A DNA stretch of 59,125 bases, from positions 90,882 through 150,006 of the forward strand of contig MU130553.1 in the NCBI GenBank assembly GCA_015039465.1, written 5' to 3'. This stretch comes from Phlegmacium glaucopus (taxonomy: Eukaryota; Basidiomycota; Agaricomycetes; Agaricales; Cortinariaceae). A program made the translations under genes and the position numbers. The notes under the pieces were generated by a model that did no database searches, was not told the DNA's origin, and saw only the letters and a list, made by a program, of their open reading frames with translations. How positions within the stretch are numbered: position 1 is the stretch's first letter; every line of letters begins with the position of its first letter. Positions 1 through 13,919 of the stretch are shown in pieces.

Positions 1-95
1 GAAAGAACTGTCAAGCAAGTGGCTAGCGATTTTGAGGAAGTGTTCGAGACACTTGTACCGGCCGGTTGGGGGCGGTTGATCGACCAGGTGATAAA
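1..95 (+). pseudogene. Inverted SMC3 fragment at window edge
   Basis: Read on the plus strand, these bases encode a piece of the SMC3 C-terminal coiled-coil exit, with the sequence around QVASDFEEVFE and LVPAGWGRLIDQ. This matches the region encoded at about 21.3-21.4 kb on the minus strand of the intact SMC3. The neighbouring SMC3 remnant from about 96 onward is on the minus strand, so the orientation flips at about position 90-100. The join lies in a short match (cagGTGA in the exon end, caggYga in an SMC3 intron). The fragment is probably longer outside the window. Confidence 0.75.
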
Positions 96-1560
96 ATAAA
101 GAGCCTACCCTTTCGAGCTTTTCACTAACGTACTTTTCGAAAGCCTCTTCCGGAAGGACACCGAGGTCACGGATGTCCCTGTTAGTTAACATTTGGCGCC
201 CAGCCAGATATCTCTCGGTAATCTTTTGCTGCTTAGAAATTGAGCGGCTGTCTTCAGTCTGCTGACTATGAATCTTTTCCAGTGCTAGTCGGAGCTCCTG
301 AACTTGTGCGGTGAGTTCATCACCTTCCTTCTACTTCACCTTCCTCTCCGTGACTGTCAAAAGAGGAGAGATATTTAAATCTGCAAAAACGCACAAGGCC
401 ATGAATGGGCTCACTTTGTAACTTCTTGCCTATTGAGTCAATCGAGCTATTCAGAACCTTAAGCTCTCTCATCCCTCGCCTCTAAATCGTTCCCTGACGA
501 GGGATCATCCTCTGGTTCCTCTAAAGCCTCTAGCTTTAATCGGAGTCCTTCCTTGCGACGCTGCAAACGCTCCTTGAGCTCAATCTCAACGCCATTTTTG
601 CGGCCTTCCAACTATATCAACGGAAAAAAAGAGAGGCTTTAGACAGGGTGACAGATCACTTTGATGGTCAAATGTACCTCATGCTTGCGTTTATTTTATC
701 TCTTTGCGCCTCCTCTCAACCTCTTTCCCAAGGTTAACATTCATCTGCTCCTCTTCACGCGTAACCCCATTTCTCAACGGACTAGAAAGCTCATCCGTTC
801 CTTCAACTTCTCCTTCGAATTCGACAGCGTAGTGCCTTCATCAAGCAATCTTTCCCGCGAATATCGAATCTGGTTCTATTGACCTACGAGAACTGCCATT
901 CGACCACTGACTTGTTTAATCTCCTGTTCGAGCTTGGTGGTAGAGGTTTTCGCCTCTTGCGATTTAGTGTTCTCAGTCTCGTACTTCATTCGCCATGTGT
1001 TTGATAGCCTCAATCCGAGATCGACGGACATCATGATATCCTCCAGTAAGCGGCCCCCTTTCGGTCAACTTTGTCACCATCCAAAGTGATAGTGTTAATG
1101 CCATGACTTTTGACATAGGCAGCAGCAATGGTGAGGTCTCGACACACGCACGTCTTGCCGAAGACTTGCTGGAAGGCTTTCTCGTATTTGCGATCAAAAC
1201 GTAGCTTTTCAATGAGAAGCTCAACATCCAGTGAATTAGGAGACTATTAGAAGCTGGGAGGATTTTCGGCTTAAGTCGGTTCAGAGGCATAAAAGTCACT
1301 CGGCCCATTTTCTCCTTGAGCACTTCAAGAACTTTGGAGGTGGTTTCATCTGTGTCTAGAAATATTGTCAGATAAATGATGTGGATGTCATAAAATAGAT
1401 TTTTACCTATTCCCTGCCGTAAGCTCTGTAGCAATATTGAATCTGGGATCTGTGACTTCGAAAAGACAATATAAAGACCAGGAAGATTGCATCTTTCAGC
1501 AGTTTTGTCAATGGCCCGAAAAGTCAAGACCTTGGCCAGTATCCTAACATAAATTATTAG
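96..1560 (-). pseudogene. SMC3 remnant A (hinge and second coiled coil)
   Basis: Decayed minus-strand copy of the middle and C-terminal part of SMC3. Recognisable pieces include the hinge-proximal stretches VTFMPLNRLKPK and LTGGYHDVRRSRIEAIK, and the exon ending in [16 protein letters not shown]. Compared with the intact gene at 20.5-25.0 kb it has small deletions, frameshifts (for example around 780-800 and 1010-1060) and lacks both ATPase lobes and Walker motifs. It cannot make a cohesin subunit. It is the left end of the first repeated module, followed by a non-coding spacer and a DUF6533 gene on the opposite strand. Confidence 0.85.
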
Positions 1561-3001
1561 TTGACTCTATTATAAAACAAAATGTGCAGGTTACTCTATC
1601 CATCATACCTGCCAAAACTCGTCGCTACAATCAGTCCTTATCTTATCAGGGTCATCCACCTAGCCACAAATATTTTTATCTCAAGCGATTGTCCTATGAT
1701 CTAGCCAGACAACAAAGCCCTCTCTGTCATATATGATTCTAACCGCCCCCGCTAGGCTTCGACCAGCCAAACAAAAAAATCATATCTTGTGACGCTCAAA
1801 TTCGAGTCAGCTCTATCAGCCGCATTTACTAAGTATCAATCAACTCGCATACCCATCATGAATCATGATCATGCAACTCTTATCTGACCGACAACGATGA
1901 AACATCAGATCTCGAGCCAAGCGCTCAAAGCTCCAACTCTCTGTCAGCTAGCGCCACAGCTGGAGACTACGGTCCAGTGGTGAATGAACTAAGCTCGAAC
2001 CCCTCAAAATAACAAAAACCAGTCTCCAAGGCCTAAATTTATGTACATATGTAAACACAGCGATCCGCTATTTTGGCACCAAAACATCCCCCTTACGTCA
2101 AACGTGGCTTTGGTCGTCGAGCACTGGTTTCTTGTCGTAAATATTCAGGCTGTTGCGTTCAAGCAGCCCTCGACAATCACAGACAATTCTAGTGATTTGA
2201 TTGGTGGGTCAATGTTAGTAACTCAAAGATGTCATAGAGCCGTCAGCATTTATTACATAATAAGGAAAATAGTCTGCATGGGTTGAGCAACGAAGGAAAC
2301 CAGTTACGGCTAGTTTGGAAAACCTATTTGGGTCAAGTTTTGTTTCGTTGACGATGCACAGACCAGCACAGACATTAGGCTCAATCAAATCCCCTCTCAA
2401 TCGCGTGGCACGAGGTACTCAGTGTTGTTTCGAATTCAATACAGCCTCCTCAATCTGTGAATCCCTCGCCGTCTCTAAGTGACCTCGAAGTTGAGGCATG
2501 CCACATTACTCTGCGCTCCAAATCATTCTTCCTCAGCTAGTAATTACGTCTTTTCATCAATATAATATATCAACAAAAAAACTTGACCTGACAAGGTTTT
2601 CCGAACTAGCTGTCAAACCTAGAAACTGAAAAACTTGAAAACCTATGTCCGATTTTCTAAAAACCTGATTGGGGAGCAAGGTACACCGAGAAACCTACAA
2701 AATTATGTCTAAATAGTATCATGAACAAACTCTACTTGTTTGAAACTGTTTGAAACGTTCACGAGTGGAAACCAATGCCGGAATCTATTTTGCCAAAGCG
2801 CTGATGGCTTAACCTTCTTCGAAGTATACCCAGATATCAATCTTGTTTGTTGAACATTACGATTCTGCAATTTCCAGTCCTGGTTTACCCCTCTCCATTA
2901 TCATATGTGAGGACTCCTTCCTAAACCTCATTCTTCAATTCCCCGGCCTGCTTTCGTTCGCTTCTCTTTCCCTGAGTCCCCACATCCTAGCGGATGACCA
3001 G
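1561..3001. other. Spacer/promoter block upstream of DUF6533 gene A
   Basis: No convincing coding sequence. The block is AT-rich and recurs with indels upstream of the other three DUF6533 genes (about 6.96-8.03, 11.93-13.92 and 16.54-18.21 kb). It contains shared stretches such as AACAAAAACCAGTCTCCAAG and TTTATGTACATATGTAAACA. It must hold the promoter of gene A, but I recognise no specific regulatory motif. Confidence 0.6.
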
Positions 3002-5032
3002 ATGCCTCAAACGGTTCCTTCTGCCCAGTCTGATATATCTGATAAGTAAGTCTTCAGATCCAATGCACATATTGAATGCCAGCGTACTCATATTTAATCT
3101 TGTTCTCAACAGCATGCGAACAAATGTAAGGAAATCCTCCATACAACCTTCCATCTTCTCCACGTGTATGCTAAGAGTTATTATTCTTGAAGTACGTTGG
3201 ATTAGCGAGCTTCGTTATCCTGCTATGGGACCATGTCGATACTTTTGCGGACGAGGTGAGATTCTCAAAACCTATGGCCATGGCACGCTCTTATTTACAT
3301 GAGCCTTCATAGGTAGAGTACATTTGGAAAGCCAAACGGAAAGGCATCTGCAAGTGTAGTCCCCCATCGCATTATTGTCAGACGTCTGATGTATCTGATT
3401 TGCAGTCATTTACCTTTTTCTCTTTGTGCGTTCATGCAAAAATTTCCAACCTCCGAGTCTACGTTCATACCACTCTCTCATCCTCCCGCAGAATCGTTAT
3501 TTCACGCCTTTGGGATTCCTTATCAACCTCCACGGTATGCAGCGGGCTAATCATAAGCCCATTTCTTCAAAGGAAGAGTTATCATCTGATTCTCCAAACG
3601 CAACCAGCATATTTCTCTCCAGGATGGACACCCGACGTAAGTTTACTAGTATCTTCTAGACCTCACTTCGTCATTTTCTAACGTAGAAAAAAAAACAGAG
3701 GTCCGGAAAAAACACAGTTATAGATAGCACCGCAAGCTGATCATGACATCTCACAGATGTACCCACTTTATCCGCTACGAGGGATGCACTTGCGCAATTT
3801 CCATCGAAGTTGTTGGACTAATGATGCTTTTACGCATCAATGCTCTCTATCCGCAACAGAAATGGATAAGCAGAGGCCTGGGATTGATTCTTATCATCGA
3901 GACCGCGGTGAACGCGTGGTCAATCAGTCGAGGCGAACGTAAGTAATTACTATATGTCTGCTTGCACGTCAATCAGAAGACATGGATTAACCCCATTACA
4001 CTGGATTTTTTTGGATGTCCAGCGGTCCTACACAATCCAACGTCAGGCGTCCATGGCAAGCTTAAAAACTACCATAAAGCTAAAGCTGCTAACACTAACC
4101 TTTCCCCAAGCCTGTACCATGATTTACGATCCTGCAATGTACGCTTGCTTCAACACATTGACATCGTTGAAACATATTCTAATTTGCTCTCCTCTAGAAG
4201 TGACTGGGCTTCGGCGTCCGCATGGATACCTCTTCTCTACGATACCATAATATTCGGATTGACGCTCTATCGAACAGTACCTCCTATTTGCCGTGAGGAG
4301 GCCAATTATATCGTTAAAAGGCTTCTTGAAGATGGCCTTCTGTACTATAGGTACCAATTCACCCTTCAATTCATACAAACTGATCTTTGGAGCTTCTCCT
4401 TTTCATCGATCCAGTGTGATATTTTCTGTCACTTTCGTGTTGACATTCATGATTGTCACTGCCCCTCCGGGTACCAAAAATATTGCTTCCCAGTAAATGT
4501 CCTGCCTACAAGTATGTTGTTGTTAGTTTACTGACCACATCTTTTTTTCTTTTCATAGGATGGAACAATTGTAAGCTAACTTCGTCTATCCATGAAATGA
4601 TTCGATCTGAAACCGTGTTATCCAACCTCTTTCTGATAGAGTAACTGTTCGTGTTCTTTCTCACTTGTATAAAGATAGCGAGAAAAAAAACTTAACTGCA
4701 CGCCTTTATTTAACAAGGTTGCAATGATGTCGAGGATAACAATCAACTTGAAGAGAGCAGGCAACCGTTTGCACGACGACGCCACCCTTTCATCACCGAA
4801 AACCCTGCTTTTTGACCGTGGACGACATCGCCAGTCCTCTTCCACACAAGGATGGGATCATCCATCCAACGCACTCGAGCCTCTACGATTTTCAGCTGTA
4901 CCTCCGAGTCTGATCACTATTGATGATATGGCTGGGCGCACTTCGTTCTCGAGAGCGGGTCGCCACGATCTCATCCATAGGCCACCACCTCTGGTCGTAC
5001 ATAGCACGGCCAAAGCTTCCCTATGTAACTAG
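3002..5032 (+). CDS. DUF6533-family membrane protein, paralogue A
   Basis: Multi-exon gene; its function is unknown, as for the family. My splicing gives about 14 exons. Exon 1 (MPQTVPSAQSDISD) is followed by a 13-nt exon, then an exon ending in the DUF6533 core (ILLWDHVDTFADE, EVEYIWKAKRK), a 20-nt exon and NRYFTPLGFLINLH. A GC-AG intron (donor GCAAGT) follows GI in the WKAKRKGI exon, and another GC donor (GCAAGC) follows the exon ending SGVH. The large central exon carries CTHFIRYEGCTC and VVGLMMLLRINALYP; the C-terminal exon carries MMSRITINLKRAG and a basic, Ser-rich tail. About seven hydrophobic segments suggest an integral membrane protein. No internal stop was found on the spliced path. 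It is the first of four tandem paralogues and converges on SMC3 remnant B. Confidence 0.8.
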
Positions 5033-5217
5033 CACCTCATCGGAAATACAAGGTTCCATCTAACTCTGGACATAAGTTACACATAATGCATCAGTAGGGA
5101 TTCGGTTAGGTTATAAATGGCAGCAAGGCATCTGGAAAATACACAAATAATCTAAGGAGTTAAAAATAAAGACAAGAGAAAATACATTAGAAGGATTGGT
5201 ATACAAAGCACAACAAT

Positions 5218-6960
5218 TTGCAACTAAACAGAAAAGGAGTGAGATCTCTCAAAATCGCTAGCCACTTACTTGAAAGTTCTCTCAATGGCTTCCTTCTAGC
5301 GCTGACCAAGGTCTTCTACGAGCTCCTCAATCGAATTGGCCGATTTGTCGAGCTCTTCGGAGTTGATCATGCTGTTTTGCGAAATTCGTGTACTGTCCAA
5401 ACGCCTCCTTGTTCACATATGCAAATGTCTTCAATCCCTCATTCACAACATGAAGTTTTTTGACGAGATTTGAGCGAAGAAGGATGAGATCAGGGGGTGC
5501 AGGTGACACAAAATGAAGAGCCTACCCTTTCGAGCTTTTCATGGACTTTTCGAAAGCCTCTTCTAGAAGGACACCGAGGTCAGAGATGTCCCTGTTAACA
5601 TTTGGCGCCGAGCCAGATATCTCTCGGTAGTCTTTTGTTGCTTAGAAATTGAGCGGCTGTCTTCATTCTATGAATCTTTTCCAGTGCCAATAGGTGCTCC
5701 TCAACTTGTTCATCACCTTCCTTCTACTTCACCTTCCTTCTCCGTTACTATCAAAAGAGGAGGGATATTTAAATCCGCAAAAGCGCACAAGGTCATGAAT
5801 GGGCTCACTTTGTAACTTCTTGCCTATTGAATCAATCGAGCTATTCAGAACCTTAAGCTTTCTCATCCGGCGCCTCTAAATCGTTCTCTGACCATCCAGC
5901 TTTAATCGGAGTCCTTCCTTGCGACGCTGCAAACGCTCCTTGAGCTCAATCTCAACGCCATTTTTGCGGCCTTCCAACTATATCAACCGAAAAAAGAGAA
6001 GGTTAGCGGGTGACAGACCACTTTAATGGTCCGATGTACCTCATGCTTGCGTTTACTCAACTCAATCATCTCTTTGCGCCTCCTCTCAACCTCTTTCCCA
6101 AGGTTAACAATCATCTGCTCCTCTTCACGCGTAATCCCATTTGTCAACGGACTAGAAAGCTCATCGGTATATCCAGCGACCTTGACTTCAAGCCCATTCA
6201 TCTCTGTCTCTAATTCATCCGCATCTTGCTCCAACTTCCCAATCCGTTCCTTCAACTTCTCCTTCGAATTCGACAGCGCAGTGCCTTCATCAAGCAATCT
6301 TTCACGCGAATATCGAATCTGGTTCTGTTGACCTACGAGAACTGCCATTCGATCACTGACTTGTGTAATCTCCTGTTCGAGCTTGGTGGTAGAGGTTTTC
6401 GCCTCTTGCGATTTAGTGTTCTCTGTCTCGTACTTCATTCGCCATGTCTGCACATTCTTGATGGCCTCAATGCGAGATCGACGGACATCATGATATCCTC
6501 CAGTAAGGGCTCCCTTTCGGTCAACTTTGTCACCATTCAAAGTGATAGTGTTAATGCCATGACTTTTGACGTAGGCAGCAGCAATGGTGGGGTCTCGGCA
6601 CACGCACGTCTTGCCGGAGACTTGCTGGAAGACGCTTTCTCGTATTTGGGATCAAACTTAGCTTTTCAATGAGAGGCTCAGCATCCGGTGAATTTGGAGC
6701 TTGAGGGTTTTCTGCTTGAGTCGGTTCAGAGGCATGAAGGTCACTCGGCTCGTTCTCTCCTTGGGCATAACGTCAAGAACTTTGGAGGCGGTTTCATCTG
6801 TGTCAACGATGACATGGAACAAGCTAGAAATACTGTCAGGTAAATGACGTGGATGTTATAAAACAGATGTTTACCTATTTCCTGCCGTAAGAATCTGGGG
6901 ACTGTGACTTCGAAAAGACGATATAAACACCTTCATACCATCATGATCAACGTACACTGC
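5218..6960 (-). pseudogene. SMC3 remnant B
   Basis: Minus-strand copy of SMC3 from the C-terminal coiled coil back to the hinge. The best-preserved part (about 5983-6603) reads through VDRKGALTGGYHDVRRSRIE, ITREEEQMIVNLGKEVERRR and ELSKRKHEV without a stop. The rest is broken: the segment at 5260-5400 contains stops and frameshifts where the intact gene reads [13 protein letters not shown], and several short blocks are missing. Both ATP-binding lobes are absent. It lies between DUF6533 genes A and B, tail-to-tail with gene A. Confidence 0.85.
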
Positions 6961-8034
6961 CACGATCATGCAACTCTTATCTGATCGACAACGATGAAAC
7001 ATTAGATCTCGAGTTCAAGCGTTCAAGGCCCGTCAGCTAGCGCCACAGCCAGAGACTACAGCGGTGAACTAAGGCTCGAACCCCTCAAAATAACAAAAAC
7101 CAGTCTCCAATGCCTAAATTTATGTACATATGTAAACACAGCGATCTGCTATTTTGGCATTAGTAAAACATCCCTTGTGTCAAACCTGGCTTTGATCGTC
7201 GAGCACTGGTTTCTTTTCATGGGTATTCAGGCTGTTGCGTTCAAGCGGCCCTCGCCAGTCATAGACAATTTGATTGGTGTGGGTCAAGAGTGGGTCAATG
7301 CATCAGCATTTGAGGAAAATAGTGTTTCTCAACGTGAGCAACCAAGGGAACCAAGCAAGAACCAGTTACAGCTAGTTGTTGGGTCAAGTTTTGTTTCGTT
7401 GACGATGCAGTCTGTGCTGCTCTGTCAATCAATCGCGTGACACGACTCGGTTACAGTCTCAGTGTTGTTTTGAATTTAATTACAGCCTCTGGATCCACCC
7501 CTCGCCAGGCATGCCACTGTGCCCTCCAAATCGAGACGCCTAGCAACCATTCTTTCATCAATATAATATATCAACGAAAACAACTTGACTCGACAAGGTT
7601 TTCCGAACTAGCTGTAAAACCTGGAAACTGGAAAACTTGAAAACCTATGTCCGATTTTCTAAAAACGTGCTTGGGGAGCAAGGTACAGAAACCCGAGAAA
7701 CCTACAAAACTTTGTCTAAATAGTATGAACAAACTCTATCATGATCTATGTATAGTACTGACGTTACTGTGTTTGAAACTGTTTGAAACCAGTGAAAACC
7801 AATGCAGGAATCTATTTTGTGATGGCCTTGGTTGTCGGCGGCCCTAACCGAAGTTCTTTTAAGTATACCCAGATATCAATCTTGTTTGTCGAACATACAA
7901 TCCAAGCGATTCTGCAATTTCCGGTCCTGGTTTACCCTCTCCGCTATTATATCTAAGGACTCCTTCCAATTAAACTCATTCTTCAATTCCCCTGCCTTCG
8001 TTCGCTTCTCTTTCCCTGAATCCCCACATCTAAG
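6961..8034. other. Spacer/promoter block upstream of DUF6533 gene B
   Basis: A shorter version of the repeated spacer seen at 1.56-3.0 kb, with the same order of landmarks. These include GTTTTCCGAACTAGCTGT and the GAAAACCTATGTCCGATTTT stretch. No gene is recognised. Confidence 0.6.
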
Positions 8035-10096
8035 ATGCCTCAAACGGTTCCTGATGTCCAGTCTGATATATCTGATAAGTAAGTCTTCAAATCCAATGCA
8101 CGTCTTGAATGCCAGTGCACCCATATTCAATCTTGTTCCCAACAGCATTCGAACAAATGTAAGGAAATCCTCCACACAACCGTCCATCTTCTCCACGTGT
8201 ATGCTAAGAGTATATTCGTCAAGTACGTTGGATTAGCAAGCTTCGTTATCCTGCTATGGGACCATGTCGATACTTTTGCGGACGAGGTGAGATTCTCAGC
8301 ACCTATGTCCATGGCACACTCTTATTCACATGAGCTTTCATAGGTAGAGTACATTTGGAAAGCCAAACGGAAAGGCATCTGCAAGTGTAGCCCTCCATCG
8401 CATTATTGTCAGGCGTCTGATGTATCTGATTTGCAGTCATTTACCTGTTTTTCTTTGTGCGTTCATGCAAAAATTCCAACCTCCGAGTCTACGTTCATAT
8501 CATTCCCTCCTTTCCCCAGAATCGTTATTTCACGCCTTTGGCATTCATTGTTAACCTCTCCGGTATGCAGTGGGCTTTTTCTTAAAGGAAGAGTTATCGT
8601 CTGATTCTCCAAACGCAACCAGCATATTTCTCTCTATTTTGGACACCCGACGTAAGTTTACTGGTATCTTCTCGACATCCCTTTGTCCGTTTTCTAACGT
8701 AGAAAAAACAGAGGTCCGGAAAAAACACAGCTATAGATAGCGCCGCAAGCTGATCATGACGTCTCACAGATGTACCCACTTTGTCCGCTACGAGGGATGC
8801 ACTAGCGCAATTGCCATCGAAGTTGTTGGACTAATGATGCTTTTACGCATCAACGCTCTCTATCCGCAACAGAAATGGATAAGCAGAGGCCTGGGATTGA
8901 TTCTTATCATCGAGACCGCGGTGAACGCGTGGTTAATCAGTCGAGGCGAATGTAAGTCATTAGTACATGCCTGCTTGCACGTCAGTCAGAAGACATGGAT
9001 TAACCCGTTATACTGGATTTTTTTTGGATGTCCAGCGGTCCTACACAATCCAACGTCAGGCGTCCATGGTAAGCTTAAAAATAACTACCATCAAACTAAA
9101 GCTGCTAACATTAACCTTCCCCCAAGCCTGTACCATGATTTACGATCCTGCAATGTACGCTTGCTTCAACACATTGACACCGTCGAAACCGATTCTAATT
9201 TGCTCTCCCATAGAAGTGACTGGGCTTCGGCGTCCGCATGGATACCGCTTCTCTACGATACCATAATCTTCGGATTGACGCTCTATCGAACAGTGCCTTC
9301 CATTTGCCGTGAGGAGGCCAATTATATCATCAAAAGGCTTCTTGAAGATGGCCTACTGTACTATAGGTACCAACCAATTCACCCTTCAATTCATACAAAC
9401 TGATCTTTTGAGCTTCTCTTTTTCATCGATCCAGTGTGATATTTTCTGTCACTTTCGTGTTGACATTCATGATTGTCACTGCCCCTCCTGGTACCAAAAA
9501 TATTGCTGCCCAGTAAACGTCCTGCCTACATGTTGCTGTCAATTCCCTGACCAGTTTTTTTTCTTTTATAGGCTGGAACAATTGTAAGCTAACTTCGTCC
9601 ATCTATAACGAATGATTCGATCTGAAACGGCATTGTCCAACCTCTTTCTGCTAGAATAACTGTTCGTGTTCTTTCTTATATAAAGATAGCGCAAAAAAAA
9701 ACTTAACTGCATGCCTTTTATTTTAACAAGGTTGCAATGATGTCGAGGATAACAATCCACTTGAGGAGAGCAGGTGATCGTTTGCACGATAACCTCAGCC
9801 TTTCTTCATCAAAAACCCTCGTTTTTGACCACAGACGACGTCGCCGGCCCTCTTCCACACAATGGGACCATCCATTCAACACACCCGAGCCTCTACGACT
9901 TTCAGCTGATCAAATGCCACTACCTCCAAGTCTGATCACCATCAGCAATACGGCTGGGCGTGCCTCGTTCTCGAAAACGGGTCACCCTGATCTCATCCAC
10001 AAGCCACCACCTCTGGTCATACATAGCACGGCCAAAGCTTCCCTATATAACTACCAATCATCTAGCACCTCATCAGAAATACAAGGTTCCATCTAA
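8035..10096 (+). CDS. DUF6533-family membrane protein, paralogue B
   Basis: Second tandem DUF6533 gene with the same exon plan as A, including the 13-nt second exon and the GC-AG intron after KRKGI. The third-exon acceptor differs slightly (…GCTAAG, giving SIFVKYVGLASFVILLWDH), but the frame is kept. Landmarks are CTHFVRYEGCTSAIAIEVV, LMMLLRINALYP, WASASAWIPLLYDTIIFGL and a long C-terminal cytoplasmic-looking tail beginning MMSRITIHLRRAGDRLHD and ending at 10096. No disabling change was found by eye. About 90% alike to A in the central exon. It ends about 230 bp before the decayed 3' end of SMC3 remnant C, in the same convergent layout as the intact SMC3 with paralogue D. Confidence 0.8.
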
Positions 10097-10326
10097 CTCT
10101 GGACATAAGTTACACATAATGCATAAGTAGCGATTCGTTCTGGTTATATATCGCAGCAAGGCATCCCGAAAATACACAAATAATTTAAGTAGTTAACTAA
10201 TGATAATTGTATAGAGCCGAACGTAAACTGAACGAGCGGAAAAGGGAAAATACAATACAGGGGGGTTGGTATACAAAGCACAGCAAATTGTAACTGAACA
10301 GGAAAGAAAGGAGTGAGATCTCATGA

Positions 10327-11930
<1,604 letters not shown>

Positions 11931-13919
11931 GATTCGCAGACTACGCCGCCTGTCTTGCGCTCTTCTCCACACGTGGAACATCGAAATGTCGATTCTTGTC
12001 TGTCAGTGGGAAATAAATTTATTGCCAGAAACCGGCATGAGTTAAGCAAATGTCACATCTTGTCACATACGTAGAAGTACTCAGTCGGATACAATTACAA
12101 GCATATGCTCGTCCTTGTCTTCATCAGGTTTTGATTTTCTCATCCATAAAACGTCATCCACCTGTCTAATGACTCCACAAGATTATCATATTCACTTGGT
12201 TTTCTATTTTGATTTGAACAGTGAAAACCCTTCATGCTGCGCATCCGAGTCACATCATTGTAATATTTTTATCTTAAGCGATTGTCCATCTAGCCAGACA
12301 ACAAAGCCCTATCTATCATGATTCTAACCGCCCGCTAGGCTTCGACCAGCCACACAAAAAATCATATCTTGTCACGCTAAAATCTCACCCCGCTCTCTCA
12401 GCTGCATTTACGAGGTAATCAACCCGCATACCCATCAACCGACACTGTCATTGACACTGTGTCATGATCATGCAACTCTTATCTGGCCGATAACAATGAA
12501 ACATCAGATCTCGAGCTCAAGCGCTCAAGGCTCCAACTCTATGTCAACTCCCGCCACAACCGGAAACTACGGTCCAGCGGAGAACTAAGAACCCCTCAAA
12601 AATAACAAAAACCAGTCAAATGACGTCTCCAAGGCCTAAATTTATGCGTGTAAACACGGCGATCCGCTATTTTGGCACCAAAATATCATAGAAGATCCCC
12701 CATAAAGCGTGGCTTTGATCGTCGAGCGCTGGTAAATATTCAGGCTGTTGCGTTCAAGCGGCCCTCGCCATCAGTATTTAAGGAAAATAGTTTGCACGGG
12801 TTACAAACCTTGTCGGGTCAAGTTTTGTTTCTTTGATATATTATATTGACGCACAGACCTTAGGCTCAATCAAATCCCCTCTTTCACTCGCGATCTTGGC
12901 ACGAGGTCTGTGTTAGTTTCGGATTCAATGCTCGCCGTCTTTAAGTGACCTCGAAGTCGAGGCGTGGCCACAGCCCACATGACTCTGCACTCCAGATCGA
13001 GACGAGCAACCATTCTTCCCAGTTAGGTCTTTTCATCAATATAATATATCAATGACAAGGTTTTCCAAAACCTGGAAACCGGAAAACTTGGAAACTATGT
13101 CCGATCGACCCACAAGATTATTGAAGAAACTCTACTATGATCTATGTATAAGGGGTTTCTGGGTTCCTGAAACCAGTGAAGCCGCTTACCCAACGAAAAA
13201 AATTGAAACGAGAAGGATCAGTTCATGAAGGGCGTGGTTACCATCATGATGCCACACCGAATTAACCTAGAAGTTTTGTAACAAATTCTCTACTTACTGA
13301 CAATGTTGGACATCCATAGGAAATATCAGTGATAATAAGTGTTTGTGTCAAGTTTACCATTATCCCTCACCCTTTTCTTATCTTGATTTTCAGATACGCT
13401 CATTAGTCGAATTTTATCGGTACGATTTATAACTTATAATTTTTGATATTAGAAACAAGGCATACAGTTGTCGAAAGTATGTAGTCCTCAACTGTCCCTA
13501 TGGGCCATTGGGCCATCACTGATAGCGGCCTAACGTTAATTAATTTGTGATGTTCCAGGTTCGAAAACAAAAAAGTACGATCATGACGGAATCAACGTCT
13601 TCAAGTGAAACGCCATCTGACTGGGCATTTGTTGCTTTTTCTGACCCATATAAAGGCGAGAAGTAAACACACTAGGCAAACCTCCACACCTAAAAATACC
13701 TTCCGATCAAAGCATCTTGTTGTCATAATCACTCCCGTGACGATTCTCCAATTTCCAGTCCTGGTTTACCGTACCCTGGACTGCAATTATATATAAGGAC
13801 CGCTTCCTTTACTATGATGCTACTCTCCTTCCTCTTAAACCTTATTCTTCAATTCCCCTGCGTTCCTTCGCTTCCCCCCCGAATTCCATCTCTCCCAACA
13901 CAGCTGGTGGAATGACCAG
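11931..13919. other. Spacer/promoter block upstream of DUF6533 gene C
   Basis: Longest version of the repeated spacer. About 13.15-13.72 kb has no counterpart in the other units that I can see and may be a separate insertion. No coding region is supported. Confidence 0.5.

Noticed and set aside
973..1527. 184-codon minus frame as an independent short gene
   Set aside because: It is a frame-shifted, intron-read-through piece of SMC3 remnant A.
5983..6603. 206-codon minus frame as a functional SMC3-like short protein
   Set aside because: It lacks ATPase lobes, start context and flanking exons, and is a preserved exon of remnant B.
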